A DNA stretch of 64,000 bases from Phaeobacter sp. QD34_24 (lineage in GTDB: Bacteria; Pseudomonadota; Alphaproteobacteria; Rhodobacterales; Rhodobacteraceae). Shown one piece after another: positions 55,313 to 63,442 of the stretch. Position 1 is the first letter of the stretch. Every line of letters begins with the position of its first letter. Location: the NCBI RefSeq assembly GCF_028890115.1, contig NZ_JARCJD010000011.1, positions 62,001 to 126,000 on the forward strand, in the 5' to 3' direction. A model generated the notes under the pieces. The model saw only the letters and a list, made by a program, of their open reading frames with translations, ran no database searches and was not told where the DNA came from. Made by a program: the position numbers and the translations under genes.

Positions 55313-56269
55313 TCAGAGCTCGGGCGGCAGGGTGAAATCGCCCTCGGCGGCGCGCTGGCGCAGGTTCTGCAACCGCTGCCGGAATCGGGGGGCGCGCAGC
55401 CGCGCCGAGACGTTTCGGCATAGCAGCGTCATCAGATAGGGGCGGTCGCTCTTGTCGAGGCTGGCCATCACATTGCGCAGGTAGGCCGGGTTGTTGCGCC
55501 GCGCGCGCAAGAGGCGCGACAGGACCTGGCCGTTCAACTTGCCCGATCCGGCCATGGAGAGGATCTGATACAGGATCTCCATCTCGATCAGCCGGGTCTG
55601 CACCGCCCCGCCAAAGTTGGGCAGGCGCCAACGGGTGACATTGCTGCGCGCAAAGAGCGCCGCATGCATGGCGTCCAGGCGTTCGTAGGGGTCAAACAGG
55701 ACAAAGGCCTGATCGGCCGCATCCAGCATGTCCGGCGCATAGCCGTAGCGATCCGAAAAGGAGGTGCGGCGCATCTCGACAAAGCGATCATCCCATTCGG
55801 TCATGCGCGGATCGAGCGTGGCCTGCGGCTGGATGGCCACCACCGTGGCGCCCGGAGCGGCCACGGAATAGGCACAGGCCGCATAGCCGCAGGGACCGGC
55901 GCCGTAGAATACCACCCTGTCGAATTCCTCGAAGAACCCGTCGTCGATCAGCTGGTCGAAGAACCCATAGACCTGTTCGTCGCGAAACCAGGTGTCGCCT
56001 TCCGAGATCACGCAGAGATGCGACCAGCCCAGGTTGCGCACCAGATCAAAGCCCAGCGGCTGGGCCAGGTCCGACAGGCTCTGGATACCTTGCAGGGTTT
56101 CAAAGCTCACCAGCAGGGTATTGCCCTGATCGATGAAGGCGGCGCAGTGGCGCTCCCCAAGCGGCTGGAACTGACCCAGTTCCTCGCTGAGGGTTGCAAG
56201 CCGTTCCTTCCATTCGGCTGCCTTCAGCCCGGAAAGATCTGTTTCTAGCGTGTCTGCGCCGTCCTGCAT
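55313..56269 (-). CDS. Alpha/beta-hydrolase-like protein of unknown function
   Basis: A 318-residue protein. A central segment DRVVFYGAGPCGYAACAYS looks like a nucleophile elbow (G-x-nucleophile-x-G) with Cys in place of Ser, followed by VVAIQPQATLDPRMTEW and a likely acid region VLFDPYERLDAMH. The C-terminal ~80 residues are basic and helical. It ends the glycan operon, just upstream of pyrC. Relation to capsule-type hydrolases is inferred; another fold cannot be excluded. ATG 56269 (MQDGADTLETDLSG) avoids translating the hexamer repeat. Confidence 0.7.
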   Translation of the reverse strand: MQDGADTLETDLSGLKAAEWKERLATLSEELGQFQPLGERHCAAFIDQGNTLLVSFETLQGIQSLSDLAQPLGFDLVRNLGWSHLCVISEGDTWFRDEQVYGFFDQLIDDGFFEEFDRVVFYGAGPCGYAACAYSVAAPGATVVAIQPQATLDPRMTEWDDRFVEMRRTSFSDRYGYAPDMLDAADQAFVLFDPYERLDAMHAALFARSNVTRWRLPNFGGAVQTRLIEMEILYQILSMAGSGKLNGQVLSRLLRARRNNPAYLRNVMASLDKSDRPYLMTLLCRNVSARLRAPRFRQRLQNLRQRAAEGDFTLPPEL

Positions 56270-56370
56270 GCCGATATCCTCTGTCTCCGCCTTTCGTGTC
56301 GGACGGATTGTTTGGGACTGGAGTAGCGGGGAATTGGGGCGAAAGTGAGAAAGATTCGTGCCAGTTTCCG

Positions 56371-56424
56371 GGACCGGGACCGGGGCCGGGATCGGGACTG
56401 GGATCAGGACTGGGATCAGGATCC
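56371..56424. repeat. Hexanucleotide tandem repeat, nine units
   Basis: Nine consecutive 6-base units of the form GGGAYC/T (GGGACC, GGGACC, GGGGCC, GGGATC, GGGACT, GGGATC, AGGACT, GGGATC, AGGATC). It lies nine bases downstream of the glycosyltransferase stop and upstream of the hydrolase-like gene. Copy number could vary between strains. Confidence 0.85.
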
Positions 56425-56432
56425 GGGTGCGG

Positions 56433-57518
56433 TCACTCGGGGGGCTCTGGCGCGCTCTCCCCGCTGCGCAGGGCATCCGCCTTGCGGCCCAGCAGGGCGA
56501 AGCCGGTGAGCGTCTGGGCGGTCACCGCATTGATGGGCCGTGACGGCGGCGTCATCAAAAGCCGTGAAAACAGGGCGCGAAAGGGGTCTTCCAGCATCAA
56601 CTCCCGGAAACGTTGATGACGCCAGGCGACGGCCTCTTCATGCAGACGTGCCAGCTTTTGATCCTCCTGCAGCATGGCGCGGATGGCGTCGCGCGCGCCT
56701 GCGTAGCGGGCGATGGAGGTATCCTCGTCGGTGTTGAAATTGCGCTCCACCCAGTAATCCACATCCAGCATCTGGTCCGAATGGACCGCGCGGCCCCGGT
56801 CGGCCTTGACGATATAGCTTTCCATCGCGCCTAAGGGATAGTGGTTCAGCTGCGCCAGCCGGTGATTGGGCTGGCCGTAATCGGAGTAAAGCCGCTGCGT
56901 CTTGAACTGCTCTCCGAGTTCACGCCCTTCGCAATCAAACCAGCGAAAGCGCGCCAGGTCGGCGTCGCTCTGCACCCCGCGCGGACGATGCACCCCGGTT
57001 TTGCGATAGGTGCCATCGTTGCGATAGAGCGTCTTGAACATGGCGGCGCGCCAGGGCCAGTGGATCACATTGGGCGCGCAGCGGGTGAAACTGTCCGTCA
57101 CCGGGCGATCCTCATAGCGCAGGGTCTCGCCATTGCCGAACAGCCGCCAGGTCAGCGTGATGGCATCGGCCTCTGGCAGCGCCTGCAACAGGTCGGGCAG
57201 GGTGCCGCGGCCTGCGTGGATATTGACGAACTCATCGACGTCCAGCGCCATGATCCAGTCGGCGCGTCTCACCAGCCGGTGCTTGTCGGCCAGTTTCATG
57301 GCGTTGAACTGGATGCCGCCCTTGCCGTAGGGTCCCTCGTTGCGCAGGTGGGTCAGATGGCCCAGCCGGTCCAGCCGGTCCAGCATCCGGTCGGTGCCAT
57401 CCTGGCAGTCGTTGGAGAAGACCAGGAAATCGGTGAACCCCACGGCGCGGTGATGGGCCAGCCATTCCAGCAGGAAGGCCGCCTCGTTGCGCACGGAGAG
57501 GATCGCCAGGAACCGCAT
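56433..57518 (-). CDS. Glycosyltransferase family 2-like protein
   Basis: A 361-residue Glyco_tranf_2_4 enzyme. N-terminal LAILSVRNEAAFLLEWLAHH, DxD in ALDVDEFVNIH, and a C-terminal helical domain (ARYAGARDAIRAMLQEDQKL) shared with two other proteins of this operon. ATG 57518 gives the family N-terminus. It begins four bases after the FkbM gene. Confidence 0.86.
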   Translation of the reverse strand: MRFLAILSVRNEAAFLLEWLAHHRAVGFTDFLVFSNDCQDGTDRMLDRLDRLGHLTHLRNEGPYGKGGIQFNAMKLADKHRLVRRADWIMALDVDEFVNIHAGRGTLPDLLQALPEADAITLTWRLFGNGETLRYEDRPVTDSFTRCAPNVIHWPWRAAMFKTLYRNDGTYRKTGVHRPRGVQSDADLARFRWFDCEGRELGEQFKTQRLYSDYGQPNHRLAQLNHYPLGAMESYIVKADRGRAVHSDQMLDVDYWVERNFNTDEDTSIARYAGARDAIRAMLQEDQKLARLHEEAVAWRHQRFRELMLEDPFRALFSRLLMTPPSRPINAVTAQTLTGFALLGRKADALRSGESAPEPPE

Positions 57519-57522
57519 CACG

Positions 57523-58212
57523 CTACCAGTCAGAGCGGAACACGGCGACCTTGCCGTGCGACCAGCGCGGGAAGAAGACCAGACCGGCGGCATCCAGGCA
57601 GTGGAACACCTTGCGAATGCCCTCCTTGCCGATCCACTGGGGGTGGGTCTCTATCAGCACGGCGCGCAGGGAGGAGAGATCCAGCTTTGGCAGCACGTCC
57701 ACCTCGGCGCCTTCGATGTCGCAGATCAGAACCGTGGGCTTCAGATCCGCCATCACCTGGTTCATGTCGCGCATCGGCACGTCAAGTTTCTGCACCTCCG
57801 GCCCGTCCTCGGCCATGGGGGTGAGGGACGAGGCGAGGAAGTTGGGCCGCACGTAAAAGGGCGCTGTTCCGTCGCCGTCGCTGAGCACCGCATGGGTGAC
57901 CTGCGCCGTCTTGGCGCCATTCAGGGCATGGACCCGGCGGATATAGGGGATCAGCGCCGGGTTTGCCTCGAAGGCATGCACCGCGCGGGCCGGGGTTTTG
58001 GTTGCAACCAGCGTGGACATGAAGCCGATACCGCCGCCCAGTTCCATCACCACATCGCCCTTGCGGATCAGTTTTTGCGCCGCTTCGGCCTCCTTTGCCT
58101 CATAGGCGCCGGTGCGCAAGAGCTTGCGCACGCGCGGCGGCAGCACCGCCTTGTCCAGCGGGAACTGCATGTCGAGGCAGGTCAATACAGGGGGGGCACT
58201 TACATCCGTCAT
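57523..58212 (-). CDS. FkbM family methyltransferase
   Basis: A 229-residue SAM methyltransferase of the FkbM type: VVMELGGGIGFMSTLVA (SAM motif I), HAFEANPALIPYIRR and CDIEGAEVDVLPKLDLS. FkbM proteins often methylate sugars in glycan clusters. ATG 58212 is preferred over the in-frame start at 58245, which lies in the upstream gene. Gaps to both neighbours are four bases. Confidence 0.88.
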   Translation of the reverse strand: MTDVSAPPVLTCLDMQFPLDKAVLPPRVRKLLRTGAYEAKEAEAAQKLIRKGDVVMELGGGIGFMSTLVATKTPARAVHAFEANPALIPYIRRVHALNGAKTAQVTHAVLSDGDGTAPFYVRPNFLASSLTPMAEDGPEVQKLDVPMRDMNQVMADLKPTVLICDIEGAEVDVLPKLDLSSLRAVLIETHPQWIGKEGIRKVFHCLDAAGLVFFPRWSHGKVAVFRSDW

Positions 58213-58216
58213 CGCA

Positions 58217-60541
58217 TCAGCTCTCCATATCCAGCGCCAGCGCATAGGCGACGCGTTCGGTGGCGCTCAGCTTGACCTCCAGCGCCTGGCGGTAGAGGGT
58301 TTCGAATTCCTCCATCCCGTGCAGTTCAGCCGCCTTGGCGCGGTGCCACTCCAGGCCCTTTTCATGCCAGGCGCGTAGGGTCTCATCCGCCATAAGGCGA
58401 TCATATTCGGCGCGTAGTCGCGGCAGGTTGCGCTGGATGGTGGTATCCTTGTGGTCGTTCCAGTCCATCCGGATCCAGTAGTTGAGCCCGATCGAGCGAT
58501 CCACATGCAGCGCCCGCCCGCGCTGGCGTTTCACCAGGAAGCTTTCGGCCGAACGCAGGGCGTAGTGGTTCAGTTGCAGAAGATCATAGCCCACTGACCC
58601 GCGCGAGGAGCGCCAGCCGTTGTCGATCGCCTCCCGCGTCATGTCGCGCCCCGACCCATTCACCCAGGCCACCTGATCGCGCTTGCCCTCTTGCAGCTTG
58701 TTGGGGCGGTGGCAGCTGAACTTCTGATAGGCGCCGGTGTTTTTGAACATCGTCTTGAAGCCCCAGACGGTATGCGGCTTGGGACAGTATTTCGGCGCGC
58801 AGGCATCGAACTGGCCGATCACGAAATCATCATTCAGGCCCGTGACGCCATTGTGGCCGAACAGGCGCCAGGTCATCGCCACATTGGTGGCCTCCGGCAC
58901 GCGGTCCAAGAAATCCTGCAGGGTGCCATTGCCACAGCGCACGTTGATGAATTCGTCCACGTCGATATGGATGATCCACTCGGCGTTTTGGATCACGGGT
59001 TCCTTCAGCGCGCGGTTCAGGGCGAATTGCTGCGGAGAATTGCCGCGCCAGTCATCGTTGTTGCGGTGCTGCAGCACGCCCATCTCCTGCAGCCGGTCCA
59101 GGATCTCGCCGGTGCCATCCTCGCAGCCATTGGTGTAGATCAGGAAGTTGTCCACCCCGATGGCGCGGTGATAGGCGACCCATTCGACGATATAGGGTGC
59201 CTCGTTCTTCATGCAGCCGACGATCACCGTGCCACTGCTGCCCTCGGGCAGGGGGCGGCGGGGCGCTTCGCTGTAGGGGGCAACCGGGGCGGTCTCGTCC
59301 AGTGCGCCAATCCGGTTGTGTGGCTGAAAGGGAGAGCCTTGCAGCATCTCGAAATTCTTCAGCGCCAGCGGAGACATCAGCTTTTTGGCGCTGTCGCTGG
59401 GGCTGGCGGCCTTGGCTGGGGCCTGTGCGGGCGGCCCGGCTTTGTCCAGGGCCTCGATCTGGGGCAGGAAGCTGGCCAGATACTGCGAGGCGCGATACCC
59501 CATCTGCGGGTCGGCCTCTTGCCATTCGGATGAAACGGCGGCTGCGCCGGGAAAACTCTCGGCGCGCAGGTCCGTATGCTGGTCCACAAGGGTGGCGTTT
59601 GCCTCGGCAAACCTTGCGCGAATGGCACCAAGGTCATCGGGGCGGATCGGATCGCCGGTGATATGGATCTCGTTGAGAAAGGCCTGCCGCATCTTCAGCG
59701 GCACTTTGCTGCCCTTTTGCAGGATCAATCGCTGCAAGAGCGCGTTGAGCTGCCGGGCGCGGGTGATCCAGGCGGCCGAGGGCACGGGCGCCAGCTTGCC
59801 CGGCTTGGCGCGTCCGATCCGGGGGGCGATTTCGAGCATCGCGCGCAGTTCTTCGGTTGCCTCCGGCCCGTAGATGCGGTCTGCGTCGTAGGAGCGAAAA
59901 CTCAGCGATCCCGCGCCGAACACGGCCTCCCAGCGGGCCTGCAGCCCGGTGAAATCCAGCCAGAAAGGGGCGCCTTCGGTCTCTTCGAAGATGCCTGCCT
60001 GCGGGTCGATCTCGGGCCGTGTGCCTTGGCAGGCAAGCCACCAGTCCGGCGTCTGCATCAGATCCAGATCCCGCGACAGGGGGGCTGCGCGGCCATTGAG
60101 GACCTGCGCGCCATAGGTCCGCGCCAACAGGCGGGCGGGATCGTCCAGATGGGCCACGATGCGGATGTCATCCGAGAGGGGCAAAAGCATGTTCCGCAGA
60201 CGCGCCAGCTCGCTGCGGCGCGAGAGCCGCGTCCCCAGTTGCGAGGCGGAAAGGATCAGGCTGTCCGGCCGTGCCTCTGCCACCTCGCGGCTCAGGTCCT
60301 CGACCAGTTTCTCCTGCAAAAGTTCCTGTTTCTCAGTATCACCAAAGCCGCGTGCCAGGCGCAGAAGGTCGAGGTGATCGGGGTCGGTGGCGGCCATGAA
60401 CAGCCGGGTGTGGTTGCTGCCGCCGGGGGCGGTGGGAAACAGCACGCCCTTGCCGCGCAGCTGGTCACGCTTGTGCGCCAGTACCTTCTGCAGACGGTCC
60501 GCGTCCACATGTTCAAGGCCGATATGAAGATGGATCCGCAT
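58217..60541 (-). CDS. Fusion protein: sulfotransferase-like N-domain plus glycosyltransferase
   Basis: A 774-residue protein. The N-terminal ~330 residues resemble a sulfotransferase-type domain (IHLHIGLEHVDADRLQKVL, where active enzymes have the PAPS loop KTGTT; the P-loop is lost) with SLILSASQLGTRLSR. A Pro/Ala-rich linker (~370-385) follows. From ~430 a Glyco_tranf_2_4 domain starts (VIVGCMKNEAPYIVEWVAYHR) with DxD HIDVDEFINV. The C-terminal helical part matches the neighbouring glycosyltransferases. It is three bases from the sulfotransferase gene. Confidence 0.85.
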   Translation of the reverse strand: MRIHLHIGLEHVDADRLQKVLAHKRDQLRGKGVLFPTAPGGSNHTRLFMAATDPDHLDLLRLARGFGDTEKQELLQEKLVEDLSREVAEARPDSLILSASQLGTRLSRRSELARLRNMLLPLSDDIRIVAHLDDPARLLARTYGAQVLNGRAAPLSRDLDLMQTPDWWLACQGTRPEIDPQAGIFEETEGAPFWLDFTGLQARWEAVFGAGSLSFRSYDADRIYGPEATEELRAMLEIAPRIGRAKPGKLAPVPSAAWITRARQLNALLQRLILQKGSKVPLKMRQAFLNEIHITGDPIRPDDLGAIRARFAEANATLVDQHTDLRAESFPGAAAVSSEWQEADPQMGYRASQYLASFLPQIEALDKAGPPAQAPAKAASPSDSAKKLMSPLALKNFEMLQGSPFQPHNRIGALDETAPVAPYSEAPRRPLPEGSSGTVIVGCMKNEAPYIVEWVAYHRAIGVDNFLIYTNGCEDGTGEILDRLQEMGVLQHRNNDDWRGNSPQQFALNRALKEPVIQNAEWIIHIDVDEFINVRCGNGTLQDFLDRVPEATNVAMTWRLFGHNGVTGLNDDFVIGQFDACAPKYCPKPHTVWGFKTMFKNTGAYQKFSCHRPNKLQEGKRDQVAWVNGSGRDMTREAIDNGWRSSRGSVGYDLLQLNHYALRSAESFLVKRQRGRALHVDRSIGLNYWIRMDWNDHKDTTIQRNLPRLRAEYDRLMADETLRAWHEKGLEWHRAKAAELHGMEEFETLYRQALEVKLSATERVAYALALDMES

Positions 60542-60544
60542 CGT

Positions 60545-61168
60545 CTAGGTCCCGGCCTTCTTGTTCACATTTGCCTTGCCCCACCAGGGCAGGTCGCGCC
60601 CCAGAAAGGCGCTGATCCGCTCTTTTGCATCGGCATCGGCGACGTTCACCTCCAGGTAGTCGGGATCCTCCCGGAACCAGTGTTTCAGCGCCTCGTAGTG
60701 GCCGTCGATCCAGATCATCTGCTGTTCCGGCGTCTTGCCATATCCGATCGGCAGGCCCGGCACGGTGCTGGCGGGCAGGCGGGCTTTGCCAAGATTGTTC
60801 CAGGCCATGATCGAGTGGGAATGGCTGTCCGCGTCGCGCCGGGTGGCGATGAACTTCAGATCCGGGTTGAGCTCCTTCAGCATCTTCAGAAGCGCAAAGT
60901 CGAACTGCGGCCAGACCGAGAATTTGCCGTGGATGAAGCTGATCTCGGACAGGGCATCATAGTCCTGCAAATGGGCCATCGGATCGCCGCGCTCGTATAG
61001 CCCCTTGTAGAGAAGGCTGCCCACGAAGATGCGCCGCTTGCCGGGCTTGTCTTCCTCGCGGTCCCGCAGGCGATGGTCGGCGACGCTATAGCCTGCCTGC
61101 GCCAGCGCCCTGCCGAGGGTGGTGGTGCCGGATTTCGGCAGGCCGAGGTTGATGACCTTGAGGCTCAT
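60545..61168 (-). CDS. Sulfotransferase family protein
   Basis: A 207-residue sulfotransferase. The PAPS 5'-phosphosulfate loop is LGLPKSGTTTLGRAL (residues 11-17 core), the 3'-phosphate region IATRRDADSHSHS. It ends GKANVNKKAGT. It could sulfate the glycan made by the adjacent transferases. Its start overlaps the preceding frame in ATGA. Confidence 0.87.
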   Translation of the reverse strand: MSLKVINLGLPKSGTTTLGRALAQAGYSVADHRLRDREEDKPGKRRIFVGSLLYKGLYERGDPMAHLQDYDALSEISFIHGKFSVWPQFDFALLKMLKELNPDLKFIATRRDADSHSHSIMAWNNLGKARLPASTVPGLPIGYGKTPEQQMIWIDGHYEALKHWFREDPDYLEVNVADADAKERISAFLGRDLPWWGKANVNKKAGT

Positions 61169-61395
61169 GCTGTGCCCTCCGTTTCCCAGAGGCCCAAGTC
61201 ACGCAGCAGCGCCTCTTCCTGCGGCGGCAGGGTGGGGGCGGCGCGCAATTGATCGCGCATCGCTAGATAGCTGGGCTGAGCCAGCAGCGCGTCCCGCCTT
61301 TCCCGGTGCAGACGCACAGAGTCCTGATGCAACGCTGCGATCTCCGGATCTGATTTCAACGCGCCCAATGCGTCATTCAGAGCGGGCAGGTAGCG
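61165..61395 (-). pseudogene. C-terminal continuation of the split glycosyltransferase
   Basis: After the TAG at 61396-61398 the same frame stays open for 76 codons: RYLPALNDALGALKSDPEI, then ALHQDSVRLHRERRDALL and on to WETEGTA. It aligns with the C-terminal helical domains of the two intact family members (for example TTIQRNLPRLRAEYDRLMAD in the 774-aa protein). A TTG-started 67-aa protein (from 61368) is possible, but homology says this is the tail of the upstream gene. Its end overlaps the sulfotransferase start. Confidence 0.75.
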
Positions 61396-62211
61396 CTAGA
61401 TCGACAGATCCTCAAAGGCCGCATCGTTGCGCTCGCGCCAGTAGGTGTCGTCGAAGGCGCGGTTTTCGCGGTTCACATCACCGCGGTCGTTCTTGACCAA
61501 GTAGCTGTCGAGCGAGCGCAAGGCGTAGTGGTTGAGCGTGGCATGCAGGCGCGCGCCCTTGGCCGGGAACTTGCGGATGCGGTCGCGCGTGGCGGCGACA
61601 AGATACTTGAACGGAACCTGCCGCCCGGCGCCATCGGTCCAGGCCGGGCGCTGATCCTTGCCAAGCGACTTGCGAAAGAACGGGCGGTGCGCGCCGTAGT
61701 ACTGCAGCGGGAAGTCCTGGCGCACCAGGGTCTTTACCTCGATGGCCGGATCGGCGCAGCAGATGTCAGGGGTGTGCGAACGGGTGAACTGACTGATGAC
61801 AGGCTTGTCTTGATAGGCCTCCACCCCACCATTGGCAAAGAACTGGAAACTGACCGAGATCGCCTGCGGATCACCACAGGCGTCAATCAGCGCCGGGATC
61901 GTGTGATCGCCCACGTGTATGTTCAGGAATTCGTCCACATCGGCCACCCAGACCCAATCGGCCTTAGTGACAACGTCGTGGCGGCGGGAATCCTTCAGCG
62001 CCTCCATCTGGTAATTGCGCCCTTCGGCGGGGTTGGGCAGATGGTGAACAATCCCCCGCGCGGCCAGGGCATCCAGCAGGCGGTCGGTGCCATCGCTGCA
62101 ATCGTTGGAATAGAACAGGAAATCGCTGACGCCGATCAGCCGGTTATAGGCGATCCATTCCAAGAGGAACGGCCCTTCGTTCTTCACACAGGTAACGGCA
62201 GTGATGCGCAT
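61396..62211 (-). CDS. Glycosyltransferase family 2-like protein, interrupted by TAG
   Basis: A 271-residue Glyco_tranf_2_4 protein. VTCVKNEGPFLLEWIAYNR starts the domain, DxD lies in VADVDEFLNIH, and HYALRSLDSYLVKNDRGD matches its paralogues. The frame stops at DLSI with TAG; the two relatives continue for about 70-90 residues. The catalytic part is complete, so partial activity is conceivable. ATG 62211 is preferred (GGAG seven bases upstream); ATG 62214 is one codon earlier. It is the first gene of the glycan operon. Confidence 0.82.
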   Translation of the reverse strand: MRITAVTCVKNEGPFLLEWIAYNRLIGVSDFLFYSNDCSDGTDRLLDALAARGIVHHLPNPAEGRNYQMEALKDSRRHDVVTKADWVWVADVDEFLNIHVGDHTIPALIDACGDPQAISVSFQFFANGGVEAYQDKPVISQFTRSHTPDICCADPAIEVKTLVRQDFPLQYYGAHRPFFRKSLGKDQRPAWTDGAGRQVPFKYLVAATRDRIRKFPAKGARLHATLNHYALRSLDSYLVKNDRGDVNRENRAFDDTYWRERNDAAFEDLSI

Positions 62212-62514
62212 CATGCATCTCCTGCTCTGCCCCGGCTATGCCTGCCGGGCTGAAGGGGTCCGTGGCGCATCATCCGATCTTTTGCCTTGTCGCCTGCATG
62301 TCGCCTCTTGTTTCCGCGCAGATCCCTGTCGCAGCTGAGGCTTTTCCTTGCGAAACTGCATGGCAGGGCGGGGATCCGAGGTCAATCATTGCCGCCTGTA
62401 TAGGCGTTAACCCTTGTCGAAGTGTTGCCCAACAACCGATTTCCTCTGGCAAACCGGCCTTGACCGCAGGGGGGCGGCATGGCCTCTTGGGGCGACCAAG
62501 CGGGGAGGCAAGGC
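62212..62514. other. Divergent promoter region
   Basis: A 303-base gap between the minus-strand glycan operon and the plus-strand MoxR gene. It must carry promoters for both. A GTTAACCC stretch near 62408 is the only AT-richer spot. No gene or defined operator is seen. Confidence 0.4.
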
Positions 62515-63426
62515 ATGACAGAGGCGCAATCCATCGACCAAGTGCAGCAGATGCTGGCGGATCAGGGCTATGTCTGCGGGCGGGCGCTGGCCACCGTGGT
62601 CTTCCTGTCGCTGCGCCTGGGGCGGCCCCTGTTCCTGGAAGGAGAGGCGGGGGTGGGCAAGACCGAGATTGCCAAGGCCCTGTCGGCAGCGCTGGGCCGC
62701 CGCCTGATCCGGTTGCAGTGCTATGAAGGGCTGGATGCCGCCAGCGCGGTCTATGAATGGAACTTTGCCGCCCAGATGGTGGCGATCCGCACCGCCGAGG
62801 CCGCCGGGGGCGCTGATCGCAGCGCCCTGCAGAGCGAGCTCTTTTCCGATGAATACCTGATCGAACGGCCCCTGCTGGAGGCGATGCGCCCCGATGAAAA
62901 CGGCGCGCCGGTGCTGCTGATCGACGAGCTCGACCGCACGGATGAACCCTTCGAGGCGTTTCTCCTGGAGGCGCTCAGCGATTTTCAGGTGACCATCCCG
63001 GAGCTCGGCACCATCAAGGCGCCTGAGCCGCCCATCGTGATCCTGACCTCCAACCGCACCCGCGAGGTGCATGACGCGCTGAAACGGCGCTGCCTTTACC
63101 ACTGGGTGGATTACCCCGATTTCACCCGCGAGGTGGAGATCCTGCGCGCCCGCGTGCCGGAGGCGGCAGAGCAGCTCAGCCGCGAGGTGGTCGCCTTTGT
63201 GCAGACCCTGCGCACCGAGGATCTGTTCAAGAAACCGGGCGTGGCCGAAACCATCGACTGGGCCAACTGCCTGCTGGCGCTTGATGTGATCGACCTTTCC
63301 CCCGAGGTGATCGCCGACACCTTGGGCGCGATCCTGAAATACCAGGACGATATCGCGCAACTTCAGGGTTCCGAGGCGAAACGCATCCTTGATAAGGCGA
63401 AGCAAAGCCTGGAGGAGACGCCGTGA
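62515..63426 (+). CDS. MoxR-type AAA+ ATPase (CoxD paralogue)
   Basis: A 303-residue AAA+ protein closely similar to CoxD in this window: Walker A GEAGVGKTE, shared RLIRLQCYEGLDAA and YEWNF, Walker B VLLIDELDRTDEPF, sensor ILTSNRTREVHDALKRRC. It is followed by a CoxE-like VWA gene, so it is a second MoxR/VWA pair. Its target may be another metalloenzyme or a second molybdenum hydroxylase. ATG 62515 has GGGAGGC upstream; ATG 62479 is less supported. Confidence 0.9.
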   Translation: MTEAQSIDQVQQMLADQGYVCGRALATVVFLSLRLGRPLFLEGEAGVGKTEIAKALSAALGRRLIRLQCYEGLDAASAVYEWNFAAQMVAIRTAEAAGGADRSALQSELFSDEYLIERPLLEAMRPDENGAPVLLIDELDRTDEPFEAFLLEALSDFQVTIPELGTIKAPEPPIVILTSNRTREVHDALKRRCLYHWVDYPDFTREVEILRARVPEAAEQLSREVVAFVQTLRTEDLFKKPGVAETIDWANCLLALDVIDLSPEVIADTLGAILKYQDDIAQLQGSEAKRILDKAKQSLEETP

Positions 63427-63442
63427 CATCGGCGTTGATCTG

